Notes: a model not told the origin generated them from the sequence alone. 64,000 nt of DNA from Kiritimatiellia bacterium (GCA_017403825.1 JAFRDO010000043.1:1-64000), one strand, 5' to 3'. Positions 36,601-43,909 are shown, counted from the first letter of the stretch. Numbers and translations: made by a program.

Positions 36601-37614
36601 TATCAGAACCATTGTTGCGAATGCAATCAGTATTGCCGTTACATTATACCAAATGTTCGCGGCGAAGATGCGCAGGGCGCAGAGCATAAGCGCCACGGAC
36701 GCCGGCCTTGCGCCACGCATTATGCCGGCAACGATCTTGCTGTCTTGAAACCGCGCCAGCGACCTGACGGCGACGAAACACAGCACGGCGCCGGGCAGCA
36801 GAAGAAGCACGGACGCGGCGACTGCGCCCGGCAACCCGCACAGCCTGTAGCCGAAGAACGTCGCACAGTTCACGCCGATCGGACCCGGCGTCATCTGCGA
36901 GAGCGCCATCACGTTGGCGAAATCCTCGGACGTGACCTGCAGGTACGCGGCGGCCGGGCCTACGAAGTCGGCGACGTAGAGCGGCACGAGCGCAAAGCCG
37001 CCGCCGAAGCCCACGAGCCCGTACTTGAGAAACACAAGCAGCGCCAGCGGCGACGAGCGGAACGTGCGGCGGCCTGCCGCCGCGCCGCCGGACGCCTGCG
37101 ACGCGAGCCCGGCAACCATCGCCGCGACAAGCACCAGCACCGCGCTTGCGCCAAGCGCGCCTATCGCCAGAGCAGCCGCGGCGGCCAGCACGAAGGAGAA
37201 TGCGTCCGGCAGGCTACGCCGCCAGCCACGGAGCAGAGCCGCCGCGACGATGCCGGCGAGCGCGGCCCTAATGCCGACGAACGCGCTCTTCAGCAACGCG
37301 TTATCGAGCGGCAGCGACCGATAGCCGACGGCAACCAGCGAAAACACAACTACGCTCGGCAGCGCCACGGCAACTACGGCGATGGCTGCTCCAAGTCCGC
37401 CGGCGACCTTGTTGCCCACGTAGACGGCGGAATGAGCGGCTATCAGCCCAGGGATCGACTGGAAGATCGGCAGACGGTCCAGCAGCTCCCCTTCCGCCGT
37501 CCAGCCCCGCCTAGCGCACGCATCGTCGGCAACGGCTATGATGGCATATCCTCCGCCAATCACAAAAAGCGAAAGGCGGAGGAATTCCCAGAACAGCTGG
37601 AGCAGAACGCGCAT
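32899..37614 (-). CDS. ChrA-like transporter fused in frame to a DUF3857/transglutaminase protein
   Basis: One uninterrupted frame of 1,571 codons. Residues 1-376 match a two-domain chromate-transporter (CHR) protein: both halves keep the Gly-rich motif (GGGYAIIAV at 20-28; GFGGGFALVPLY) and the SIPGLIA / MTPGPIGV motif. The CHR fold's final two helices are completed by IAFATMVLIM plus the following KKKANVVLLIVLSAFAALV. That last segment (from residue 339) is also a textbook signal peptide for the next region. Residues about 380-600 are DUF3857-like; about 600-760 are a transglutaminase-like fold (YGVCRDKAALLV, Cys660). A second DUF3857/transglutaminase-like unit (about 960-1,350) has lost the Cys (RYATRLDYVRTLCSLL). 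The start lies 7 nt after TATACT. No stop codon lies between the two parts. Confidence 0.78.
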   Translation of the reverse strand: MRVLLQLFWEFLRLSLFVIGGGYAIIAVADDACARRGWTAEGELLDRLPIFQSIPGLIAAHSAVYVGNKVAGGLGAAIAVVAVALPSVVVFSLVAVGYRSLPLDNALLKSAFVGIRAALAGIVAAALLRGWRRSLPDAFSFVLAAAAALAIGALGASAVLVLVAAMVAGLASQASGGAAAGRRTFRSSPLALLVFLKYGLVGFGGGFALVPLYVADFVGPAAAYLQVTSEDFANVMALSQMTPGPIGVNCATFFGYRLCGLPGAVAASVLLLLPGAVLCFVAVRSLARFQDSKIVAGIMRGARPASVALMLCALRIFAANIWYNVTAILIAFATMVLIMKKKANVVLLIVLSAFAALVLRADEPVTSARFPDADAVIVDEAERVRYNPDGTYESIEECWTKILTEKGRRDESTLRLDYSRRYGEAEIVFVRAVGEDGREREIDVSATTKESTDNGSMSANIYDPLDRQIVCTIPGLKVGDTLHVKTRRTAKKPRCRDKWSDLSVMEWKVPIVRGVYEVTAPPSRPLNRILIRNPLGNIVTNATRLADGSTVHTFTVTNSPQAFPEPDMPPLYTQVQHVRVSTAADWLEISRWYWDLCAPHLAKTNAAMCAKTAELGRDLRAIFKFVSQEVRYMGLMMEDTSPGYAPHDVDITFDNRYGVCRDKAALLVAMLRLAGFKAYPVLIHVGAKLDPDVPQPFFNHAIVAVEAEGSEIDKAERGSEDGRYVLMDPTNENAKDIFPSYLCNRSYLVCCPEGECLKTSAVPSPGRNLLDVESSGSVSKDGALFIESEIRFMGINDTAYRGALVRRQPGDRVKLFEKIVRGIAPGAELVRCDVEPKDMRDTERPVVVRMAVNVPEAVIRGETQSVLNVPFLSGALGMANFLLSGNTSLAQRRYPLLLDTTARVSERVRIDLGDSVGAAVELPDDSVGESSGCRFERSFSVTNGELRAVRSFSIGAVEFSPKAYAELREDIKRIEAAARRKPVFAVDPLREADSRCVLCSTETTVFSDREWTTTNTMVREVLTYAGKKKFAELKFNFNPAVETVELLHASVSNRNGEVRFVSDREKNVMDCGWAAAAPRYPAGKMLVVNLPAVEIGSVISFSLVRAVTNAPAAFYAEYGFDSTEPLDRRIVRVNDWRREVTGPRRVPKEPDQPDAALWRDVVIVSSNRFERLDLAISPLDPAKALGEGAAGGTAEDRIRAIRDWMAKYVKVAGPGLWDLPVGLQLTPPETVLRERYATRLDYVRTLCSLLRGAGFEADVVFASSDADEPEAVKRRIMFEKPNVREFSSALCRVTVREGGFLCFGGEERTFFLGTETQYSPLGPSSYAGSDYFDPATGEFGVVTVPDPKFERATSEASEYDVRENGSVDLTVVNEIAGPGVGAFRKRYSEILPEERSRRYQEILGNVAQAATATGDLETDVESYPARMKFSCFIPDFATVQGDAITIQLPPLSSSIPSAAGNVRQTPFEVGACDPEEETVTVKFPEGYGALEHLPSPFMFSDPSDPGKVWLESEVSSATGADGRLAVTIKRKVLKRGESWYRPEFHELVKDWRRIATSRGNRTITVRRLKGK
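36643..36651 (-). promoter_or_regulatory. Promoter-like -10 box inside the ChrA frame
   Basis: TGGTATAAT on the minus strand lies within codons for the NIWYN segment of the ChrA part, 42 nt before the in-frame ATG at 36600. It has the same nine bases as the box used by the leaderless genes in this window. Confidence 0.45.
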
Positions 37615-37621
37615 GCCGCAC

Positions 37622-37630
37622 AGTATACCA
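37622..37630 (-). promoter_or_regulatory. Extended -10 promoter of the ChrA-fusion operon
   Basis: TGGTATACT on the minus strand ends 7 nt before the ATG at 37614. It fills most of the 45-bp gap to the secreted-protein gene. Confidence 0.7.
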
Positions 37631-37659
37631 CAAACCGTGCGGCTGCGGCGTCAGACGCC

Positions 37660-38523
37660 TCAGAAGGCGTCGACCGTGTCGTTCACCCAGCGGTTGCGCC
37701 TCTCGGCCGCCTTCTTGCGGGCTTCCGCACGTATCTCCTCCGACTCGTCCGCAGCCGTCGTCAGCAGCGCGTCGTCCCACCCGACGACAACCGTCTCGTA
37801 GTCGCGCGACGCACCAGCCAGGCATGCCGTCACGTACCGCCCGCCGCCAACGTCGAACGTGTAGACCGGTCGGCACCAGCTGCGCGGACGCGCCCAGGTC
37901 TGGTAGCGCTTCTCCAGCGCCTCGATAAGGTAGTTGCGCCGCCAGTTAGCGCCGCCGTCCACCGCCTTCTTCGCGCAAGCGTACACCTTCGCCACCTTGT
38001 GCGTCTTCGGCGTCACGTAGACGTAGTAGTCGTTGAAGTCGGCCAGCTTCTTCTTCGGCGTGAACTCGGCCCTGAGCAGCGTAGGCTCGTCGACGTCCTC
38101 AACGAAGTTCGTGCCCTTGAACACGGAGCCGAACTTCAGCCCCATGAAGGAGTCGACGTCCGCCGCAGGAACAGCCTCGCCTCCCTTCGCGTTGATCGAC
38201 GCCGACAGTGGCGCCATGCCCGCGTCGCCGACCGAATAGCTCTGCGCGTACTCGCTCGTCGAGGACTCGAGCATGTTCCCGTCGGCGTCAAGCGTCGTGC
38301 GCGTCTCGCGCCTGCGCTCGGTCACCATGCTGCCGTTCGTGGCCACAGTGCTTTCGGTGAACGTGCGCGACACGCTGCCGTTCTCGTTGGTCACCACAGT
38401 CGCCTCTGACGACTTCTGCGAGACCTGCTTCTTTTCGTCGCAAGTGGCTGCGGCGAACCCTATCAGCGTGGCCGCCGCCAGCGTGACCGCCACGGCACCA
38501 GTGACTTTACCCTTGTTTCTCAT
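37660..38523 (-). CDS. Secreted protein of unknown function
   Basis: A 287-residue protein. It begins with a signal sequence (MRNKGKVTGAVAVTLAAATLIGFAAATC); the Cys is not in a canonical lipobox, so lipidation is doubtful. Residues 30-75 are Ser/Thr/Glu-rich with repeated VxTNxxGS elements (ATVVTNENGSVSR, STVATNGSMVTE). The C-terminal 170 residues look globular and contain KLADFNDYYVYVTPKTHKVAKVYA and CRPVYTFDVGGGRYVTACLAG. I do not recognise a family. The 5' leader is purine-rich (AAAGGAAAGGAAGG). Confidence 0.65.
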   Translation of the reverse strand: MRNKGKVTGAVAVTLAAATLIGFAAATCDEKKQVSQKSSEATVVTNENGSVSRTFTESTVATNGSMVTERRRETRTTLDADGNMLESSTSEYAQSYSVGDAGMAPLSASINAKGGEAVPAADVDSFMGLKFGSVFKGTNFVEDVDEPTLLRAEFTPKKKLADFNDYYVYVTPKTHKVAKVYACAKKAVDGGANWRRNYLIEALEKRYQTWARPRSWCRPVYTFDVGGGRYVTACLAGASRDYETVVVGWDDALLTTAADESEEIRAEARKKAAERRNRWVNDTVDAF

Positions 38524-38586
38524 GTTTCGCCTTCCTTTCCTTTTGTCCCCGGGACAGGACCATCCAGTCCCTTCAGGACACCGCGA

Positions 38587-38592
38587 ATTATA
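38587..38592 (-). promoter_or_regulatory. -10 box of the secreted-protein gene
   Basis: TATAAT on the minus strand, 63 nt before the ATG at 38523, preceded by GAC rather than TGG. The leader between carries GGAAAGGAAGG before the start and a short GTCCC/GGGAC hairpin. Confidence 0.55.
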
Positions 38593-38725
38593 GTCCGCCG
38601 ATGTTAACGGATTGTAAAGGAAAGGAAGTTTCCGAGTGCGCCGAGACTTTTATGCACAAATGCACAGCCGCCATTTCCAGAAGTGAATGCAAAGTGGTGT
38701 TTCCGGGCTGCGGGGGTGTTGGTTT

Positions 38726-39026
38726 AGTCGCAGAGTTCGCAGAATTTGCGTCCGATTCCCGATTGTCGTCGCCTCCCCGCCTGCGACTCAACATTGGCAT
38801 TCCATTGACTCTTCATTTGCGCGAGGCGACAATCGGAATCGTCCGCGGTTGTTCGCCTATGGCAGTCGGTGGCACCGTCGATGCCGTACCTGCCTTTTGA
38901 AACCGCGCTCAAGACCGATTGTCGCCCGCCCGAACGCTTGGCGATTTGCGTGCGAATCAAGGTCTAATGAAGGCGGGAGGCGACGACAATCGGGTCTTGA
39001 GCGCAACCTCTGCGGCGTCTGCGACT
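38726..39026. repeat. Palindromic mobile-type element (MITE/BIME-like), about 300 bp
   Basis: The outer arms (38726-38780 and the reverse complement of 38972-39026) align over about 55 bp, both starting AGTCGCAGA and both containing CCCGATTGTCGTCGCCTCCC. Two further copies of the CCGATTGTCG core lie inside, at about 38819-38842 (inverted) and 38905-38929 (direct). The order is thus direct-inverted-direct-inverted. The right half folds into a long hairpin (38905-39002, arms beginning GCGCTCAAGAC). No transposase is encoded. Alignments were done by eye. Confidence 0.65.
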
Positions 39027-39155
39027 GCTGCAATCCGACAACCCATTACGGAACAAACGGAGGCAAGACATGGGATTTTTCGTGTCGGTTCGTGTCGGGC
39101 TTCAGGCCCGCTTTATTGCCGCACAGCAGATGCAGCGTGTGGTCGCGCGAAGCGC

Positions 39156-40160
39156 TCACATCGCATTGACTTTGCATAAATAATTCGTTGCACCCGAAGT
39201 TTCTACGCCGACGCAGCGGCAGCCGTCCGCAAGCGTGCGGACCGTACCGAAGCGGGCGCGCAGGGCGGCGGCTCCGGGGCAACCGCTGAAATAACGGAAT
39301 AGATGCGTTCGCATCTTAAGGGCGGCGAAGGCGTCGGCGCTCGGTATGCGGTCCCCCGGGAAACGCCCGGCCAGCCGATCGCGGAACTTCAGAAGGAAAT
39401 CGAGGTGGCGGAGAAACAGCTTGCGCGCCTTCTCGACATCCGGAGGGCTTGGAGGCTCGCCTGCCTTCAGTCGGCGGAAGATTCCCGGTTCCTTCAGCGC
39501 CGCCCTGCCGACCATGACCGCCGCCACGCCGGTCGCGGCCATCGCCGCGGCAGACGCCGGATCGGTCACCGAGCCGTTGCCCGTCACCGGGACGTGCGCA
39601 CGGCGGACGACTTCCGCGAGCGTCTCGAGGTCAACCGGTCCCGAATGCAGCTGCGAGACATAGCGAGCATGCACAATGATTCCGCGTGCACCAGCCTGCT
39701 CCGCGGCATCGAGAATCTCGAATATGGCGTTCTCCTTCGGACGGAGGCCCAGGCGCGTCTTCACCGTGACTGGCAGGTCCGTATTCTCGGCCATAGTCCG
39801 GACAAGCCTTCCGATCTTTTCGGGGTCCTCGATCAGCTTTGCGCCCGCGCCTGTGCGCACGACTTTCGTCATGGGGCAACCGGCGTTAAGGTTAAGCTCG
39901 CAGAACGACGCGCGGCAGGTGCGCTGAATGAGGGCCGTCGCCGCCGCGACGTCACGCTCGTCAGCGCCGAAGATCTGGCACGCCACAGGCCCTTCACCAT
40001 CCATCGTCTCAAGAAGCTGCTGTGTCGGCAAAGAGCCGTGGGCAAGTCCGGCGGCCGACACCATCTCGGTGTAGGCCAGGTCCGCTCCGCCTTCGGAGCA
40101 AAGACGGCGGAACGGGGCGTCGGTGAAGTCCGCAAGCGGCGCAAGGACGAAGCGCGTCAT
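39156..40160 (-). CDS. dus: tRNA-dihydrouridine synthase (Dus)
   Basis: An FMN- and NADPH-dependent enzyme that reduces uridines in the tRNA D-loop, 334 residues. It begins with LAPLADFTDAPFRRLC and contains the active cysteine in LNAGCPMTKVVRTGAGAKL, VTVKTRLGLRPKE, the FMN-phosphate region VTGNGSVTDPASA and VAAVMVGRAALKEPGIF. The subtype (DusA/B/C) is not resolved. It overlaps the upstream gene by 4 nt (ATGA) and is the last gene of the GYF operon. Its last few residues (after about 315) are not conserved. Confidence 0.92.
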   Translation of the reverse strand: MTRFVLAPLADFTDAPFRRLCSEGGADLAYTEMVSAAGLAHGSLPTQQLLETMDGEGPVACQIFGADERDVAAATALIQRTCRASFCELNLNAGCPMTKVVRTGAGAKLIEDPEKIGRLVRTMAENTDLPVTVKTRLGLRPKENAIFEILDAAEQAGARGIIVHARYVSQLHSGPVDLETLAEVVRRAHVPVTGNGSVTDPASAAAMAATGVAAVMVGRAALKEPGIFRRLKAGEPPSPPDVEKARKLFLRHLDFLLKFRDRLAGRFPGDRIPSADAFAALKMRTHLFRYFSGCPGAAALRARFGTVRTLADGCRCVGVETSGATNYLCKVNAM

Positions 40161-41707
40161 TCCTCGGCCTTTGCCGGGCTTGGAGTGAGCAGCGGATCGG
40201 AATACGGCGCGGAGGGATCCATGCGAGAGAAGGACACGTAGCTAGGCGCGCCCCAGCCTGTGCCGGGGTTGCGTCCGAACGCTGCGATGTCCACGCGGCT
40301 GGTCGGGGACAGGCCGCGGCGGCTGATGGTGACTCGCGCCTCGTTCGGAGCGATCTGCTCCACCGCGACGTCAACTCCCTTGCCATGCGTCTGCACAAAG
40401 CGGTATTCAGACGCGCCGCAGGCCTTGATCTTAAAGGCGCGCCGCTCGTCGTCGGAGCGAAGCACGTAGGCCCAGGCGAACGCCGTGGCATAGGTAAGCT
40501 CCGGCTGCGGCGGAGCGGCGGAGGGAGGCTCCGCCGTAACGCTGATCACAGCCAGCGGTGGAATCGACTTTACAGTCATCGCGCCGGCCGCTGCCATGAG
40601 CCGCGTGACGTCCACGCCTCTCGGAGGGAATGCCGTCGGGTGGGCCGCCGCGCTCAGGTAGGCGACCTCGTTTGTGACGTTCCGAAGAGACTTGCGGATC
40701 AGGGTCTGGATTGTGGGGGCGAGCAGGCCTCGCTTGACTATCTCCTCCTTGACGTCGGTCTGGAACGAGCGCGACGCCTGGAGCGCGGCGCGGAGATATG
40801 GCATGTCGGAATAGCTCCGCCCAGCCGTGATGATCCAGTAGGGGGCGATGGACGCAAAGACGTCGCCGTTGGTGCCGACCGGAGCGGTGTCGGCGTTGGA
40901 GGGGAAAACCCACGTCTGGTTCGAGAGGTAGAACTTGACCATCATCTTAAGCCGCCACGCCTCCGCCGTGAGCAAGACGCGCGGCAGGGACCGCCACATG
41001 GGCCCATGCGTATAAGCCCGCGAGCAGTTGCCAAACAGCGGATACGGCACAAGAAGGTTCGGGATGTCCAGGTCCATGCCGCGGCTACGCCCCTCCTGGT
41101 CTAAGCGGACAGGGGTTATGCCCGGAAACGCGTCAAGATTCAGGGGGGAGTGCCCGCCGTCGCGGTTCATATAGAGGTCGCCTGTGTTTCCGCCGGCGGA
41201 GGCGACAGCAAGCTTCATTTCCGCATTGAAGCAGCCGATGTCGAAGTTCCACCCGAGGTTCTGCTCGCCGAGAGCCACGGATTGCCCGAAGACGCCGGTC
41301 GCTGGCACGACGGCCAGGGGACCGAACATGATCGGACGACGGCTCATCTCGTCCGCATACTCGATAAGCTCCTCGTAGCGGCGCACCTTCGACAACTTCG
41401 CAAGGTCGGCGTCGGCCCGAATGGCCTTGGAATCCCTAAAGCCGAGGTCGATCGCCTTTTCAAGCGCGTCAAGAGCCTCGTTCTGCCTGTTCTCGAAATG
41501 CGCGAGGGAACAGGCCAGGTTGTATCGCCATGTCGGGTCGTCCGGCAGCAGTTCAACGCCCTGCTGGCAGGTCTTCTCCATCCCGGCGGCATCACCCTTG
41601 CGGCACGCGGCCAGGAACTGGCGGCGGAGAAGCTCGTGCGAGGGATAACGTGCCGGATAGTCCCAGATCGAGAGCGCGGCCAGCAAGACACAAAATATCG
41701 CGTTCAT
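40157..41707 (-). CDS. Secreted TPR-like protein of unknown function
   Basis: A 516-residue protein with a short N-terminal signal-like helix (MNAIFCVLLAALSIW). It then has about two TPR-type helix pairs (LPDDPTWRYNLACSLAHFENRQNEALDALEKAIDLGF). The rest is a larger domain with an N-terminal half rich in Gly/Asn and a C-terminal half ending in beta-rich sequence (VEQIAPNEARVTISRRGLSPTSRVDIAAFGRNPG). I do not recognise the large domain. It overlaps dus by 4 nt and the coiled-coil gene by 4 nt. Confidence 0.7.
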   Translation of the reverse strand: MNAIFCVLLAALSIWDYPARYPSHELLRRQFLAACRKGDAAGMEKTCQQGVELLPDDPTWRYNLACSLAHFENRQNEALDALEKAIDLGFRDSKAIRADADLAKLSKVRRYEELIEYADEMSRRPIMFGPLAVVPATGVFGQSVALGEQNLGWNFDIGCFNAEMKLAVASAGGNTGDLYMNRDGGHSPLNLDAFPGITPVRLDQEGRSRGMDLDIPNLLVPYPLFGNCSRAYTHGPMWRSLPRVLLTAEAWRLKMMVKFYLSNQTWVFPSNADTAPVGTNGDVFASIAPYWIITAGRSYSDMPYLRAALQASRSFQTDVKEEIVKRGLLAPTIQTLIRKSLRNVTNEVAYLSAAAHPTAFPPRGVDVTRLMAAAGAMTVKSIPPLAVISVTAEPPSAAPPQPELTYATAFAWAYVLRSDDERRAFKIKACGASEYRFVQTHGKGVDVAVEQIAPNEARVTISRRGLSPTSRVDIAAFGRNPGTGWGAPSYVSFSRMDPSAPYSDPLLTPSPAKAEE

Positions 41708-43107
41708 CGCTTGAGGCGCATCCAGGACGGCAACTTAATCTGCCGCGTCTCCCGGCTCTGGTTGGTTGACAACGTCTGTGCCGTGCCGATCGAAGGCGAC
41801 TCGAGCGTGGCGAGGCGGGCCATTAGCATCTGCTGCCGCGTGGCCTGCTGCTGGCGCAGCTCTTCGTTGCGCTGACGTTCGGCCAGGAGCTCCTGCTCTC
41901 GTATCTGCAGGCGTTCGCGGAGGGCCTGCGCCTCCTGACGGAGCTGGGTCACGTCCTTAAGGTTTTCGGCGGCGCGCGCATCTTCGGCCTCCTTCCGGCG
42001 CAGCTTCTCGGAAAGCTCCTTCTCCTTCGCTTCGGCGTCGAGCATCTGACGCTCGTGCGTCCGGCGCAGCTCCTCAAGCTCCCTGCGAAGCTGCGTGGTG
42101 CGAGGATCCTCCGGACGCTCCAGGAGCGCCCGGCGCGTCATGTCCTCGATGTTGACGCCCGTGCGCTTCAGCAGCTCCCTGCGCCGCTCGAGCAGCCGGT
42201 CGCCGCGCGCGAGATGGCGCTGGCGGAACGACTCGAATTCCTGCTTCTCGGCCTCTATCAGCCGGTCAAGCTCCTCGGCCTCGTCCTTCATGATGGCGTA
42301 GACTGCCGCCTGAATGTCCGCCACCTCGCTCGCAGCCTGAGGCAACCGGCGAAGCTCGTCCTCGAGATGCGCGACCTGTTCGGCGTACTTGCTTTCCCGT
42401 TCGGACGCCTCCTTGAGCTCCGCCTCAAGCTTCTCAACTTGCCCGGCGGCATCCCGCAGCTTCGCGTCAAGGTCGGCCTCGCGCGCAACGGCCGACTTCG
42501 CAGCCTCTGCGGCATTCGCGACAGCGGCGTCCATTCGCGACTGAAGCTCCGCTGTGTGGCGCCGCTCCTCGGCCAGCAGCTCCTCCAGCTCGCGAACGCG
42601 CGTCTCGTCCACGACAACCTTCTCGACGATCTTCTCGACCGGCACCTCCACGCGCACTTCCTTCTCCACTATCTTCTCTACAGGAACCTCCACGCGCACT
42701 TCCTTCTCGACGACCTTCTCGACGACGCGCGGCTCCGGCTCGGGACGCGACTCCTGCGCCGCAGGCTGCTCCTGGTCTTTCGTAGCCTCGGGCTTCGCCG
42801 GTTCCTGCGCGAACGGTTGCCGCGTCTCGACCATCGTCGCCGTCGGCGGCAGCCTGCCGCTCGCAAGCAGGGACTCCGCCGCGACCCTGTTGAACGGGCC
42901 CCTGGGGTTCCCGTCGCCTATGTCGATCGAGAAGCGCATGTCAAGAAACGGTATGTCCTCGACGCGCCGCCACTCGATGTTGTCGTCGGAGACCTCCTGC
43001 CCGGGCTGGACGCGCCCGAGCTTGGCCCAATCAAGAAGCTGCGCCGCCGTCACGGGGCCAAACGTCTCGTCCTGCGTGCGCAGATACCACTTTGCGTCCT
43101 TCATCAT
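41704..43107 (-). CDS. GYF-type domain protein with VEK repeats and long coiled coil
   Basis: A 467-residue cytoplasmic-looking protein. Residues 1-50 form a GYF_2/DUF4339-like domain (KWYLRTQDETFGPVTAAQLLDWA...PGQEVS). A second, weaker copy lies around 58-92 (GNPRGPFNRVAAESLLASG). Two imperfect VEKEVRVEVPVEKIVEK repeats follow at about 130-165. From 170 to the end it is an almost continuous heptad coiled coil, Glu/Arg/Lys/Leu-rich. GYF_2 domains bind proline-rich partners or signal membrane association. It is a paralog of the next gene upstream, and the pair is coupled by ATGA. Possible cytoskeletal or scaffold role. Confidence 0.8.
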   Translation of the reverse strand: MMKDAKWYLRTQDETFGPVTAAQLLDWAKLGRVQPGQEVSDDNIEWRRVEDIPFLDMRFSIDIGDGNPRGPFNRVAAESLLASGRLPPTATMVETRQPFAQEPAKPEATKDQEQPAAQESRPEPEPRVVEKVVEKEVRVEVPVEKIVEKEVRVEVPVEKIVEKVVVDETRVRELEELLAEERRHTAELQSRMDAAVANAAEAAKSAVAREADLDAKLRDAAGQVEKLEAELKEASERESKYAEQVAHLEDELRRLPQAASEVADIQAAVYAIMKDEAEELDRLIEAEKQEFESFRQRHLARGDRLLERRRELLKRTGVNIEDMTRRALLERPEDPRTTQLRRELEELRRTHERQMLDAEAKEKELSEKLRRKEAEDARAAENLKDVTQLRQEAQALRERLQIREQELLAERQRNEELRQQQATRQQMLMARLATLESPSIGTAQTLSTNQSRETRQIKLPSWMRLKR

Positions 43108-43817
43108 TTCCTCCCGAAGAAGTTTGCGTGAATCCCAAGACGCCGCCCTTTCGCGAGCTCCCGCTGCGCCGCCGCCTCCAACGCCGCCAGCCGGCTGCGG
43201 TCCAGGTTGCCGAAGATGGCGCCCGGCGAACGCACGGGCGGCTCGTCGCCGACAGGAGACGGAGCGTCGTTCACGACGATGCCGGTGCGCGCAGGCGGCG
43301 CGACCTCGATGACGCGCTCCACAATCTTCTCCACCGGAACTTCAACGCGCACTTCCTTCTCCACGACCTTCTCCACGACCTTCTCGACGACCTTCTCGAC
43401 TGGAACCTCAACGCGCACTTCCTTCTCCACAACCTTCTCAACAATCTTCTCGACAGGAACCTCCACGCGCACTTCCTTGACCACAGGCGGCGGATCACGG
43501 TCCACCGGCAGTTCGTGAAGTCGGTATGCCTTTGCGTCCGCCGAGACCGATCCTCGCGCGAAGAGCGAAATCACCAGCGCGCGGTTGAACGGGCCGAACA
43601 CCTTCCCGGGCTCCGTCTCGATCAGCCACTTCATCTCCAGCTCCGGCATGAGTTGCGCAGGAGTCCAGCTGAGACGGTCCCGCGAGACAAAGCCCGACGG
43701 CTCGATCCGCCCGTCCTGCGCCCATGCGACAAGGGACGCGACGTCGGCCGGACCGTACACGCGCCCGTCCTCGGTACGGACGAACCACTCCTTCGCGTTA
43801 TCGGCCATTGCACACAT
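43104..43817 (-). CDS. GYF-type domain protein with VEK repeats (paralog)
   Basis: A protein of 237 residues (234 if the later ATG at 43808 is used). It has two GYF_2-like domains (KEWFVRTEDGRVYGPADVASLVAWAQDG; MKWLIETEPGKVFGPFNRALVISLFARG). Then comes a string of repeats of VEK(I/V)VEK...EVRVEVPVEK (about 135-195), then a short tail. It lacks the long coiled coil of its neighbour, but the VEK repeats are longer. ATG 43817 is 7 nt downstream of a TATAAT box, matching the leaderless rule of this window. First gene of the GYF / GYF-coil / TPR-like / dus operon. Confidence 0.78.
   Translation of the reverse strand: MCAMADNAKEWFVRTEDGRVYGPADVASLVAWAQDGRIEPSGFVSRDRLSWTPAQLMPELEMKWLIETEPGKVFGPFNRALVISLFARGSVSADAKAYRLHELPVDRDPPPVVKEVRVEVPVEKIVEKVVEKEVRVEVPVEKVVEKVVEKVVEKEVRVEVPVEKIVERVIEVAPPARTGIVVNDAPSPVGDEPPVRSPGAIFGNLDRSRLAALEAAAQRELAKGRRLGIHANFFGRK
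43318..43480 (-). repeat. DNA repeat encoding VEK(V/I)VEK-EVRVEVP units
   Basis: Imperfect in-frame repeats on the minus strand code for VEKxVEKEVRVEVPVEK blocks, with three copies of EVRVEVPVEK. Related units occur in the paralog at about 42610-42725. The DNA is near-identical between units, consistent with slippage or recombination. Confidence 0.7.
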
Positions 43818-43824
43818 CGCACAT

Positions 43825-43833
43825 ATTATAGCA
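43825..43833 (-). promoter_or_regulatory. Extended -10 promoter of the GYF operon
   Basis: TGCTATAAT on the minus strand ends 7 nt before the ATG at 43817. Confidence 0.65.
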
Positions 43834-43846
43834 AACGCCCCCGCCG

Positions 43847-43903
43847 AAAAAAAGAGCGCACCGGCTTTTCGAACCGGTGCGCACATGCGGCTTTTCGAAC
43901 CGC
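43847..43903 (-). terminator. Rho-independent terminator (with a second, smaller hairpin) after the histone-like gene
   Basis: On the minus strand, the first hairpin (43887-43903) has a 4-bp GCGG/CCGC stem with loop TTCGAAAAG. It is followed by a second (43856-43882) with a perfect 9-bp stem GCGCACCGG/CCGGTGCGC and the same loop sequence, then a run of T (7 A at 43847-43853 on the plus strand). The strong second hairpin plus the T-run is a standard intrinsic terminator. It ends the transcript of the 61-residue protein. Confidence 0.85.
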
Positions 43904-43909
43904 TCTCGC

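Larger units (their letters stand above)
38524..39155. other. Non-coding stretch of about 630 bp
   Basis: It holds the leader and -10 box (TATAAT at 38587-38592, minus strand) of the gene ending at 37660. It also holds an inverted repeat pair flanking that promoter (38531-38543 and 38616-38628) and the palindromic element at 38726-39026. A small hairpin (CGGGC-TTCAG-GCCCG, near 39098-39112) lies downstream of dus. Open frames here have no recognisable protein features, so I call no gene. Confidence 0.7.

Noticed and set aside
36640-36648. An ATG-TAA start-stop pair within the internal promoter box
   Set aside because: It arises from the TATAATGTAA overlap; a one-codon frame is not evidence of anything.
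38687-39169. Plus-strand open frame of 160 codons in the non-coding region
   Set aside because: It spans the palindromic element; the Arg/Cys-rich product has no homology that I recognise and no ribosome-binding site.
43318-43480. Possible CRISPR array because of short direct repeats
   Set aside because: The repeats are in frame and encode VEK/EVRVEVP protein units; there are no unique spacers and no cas genes.
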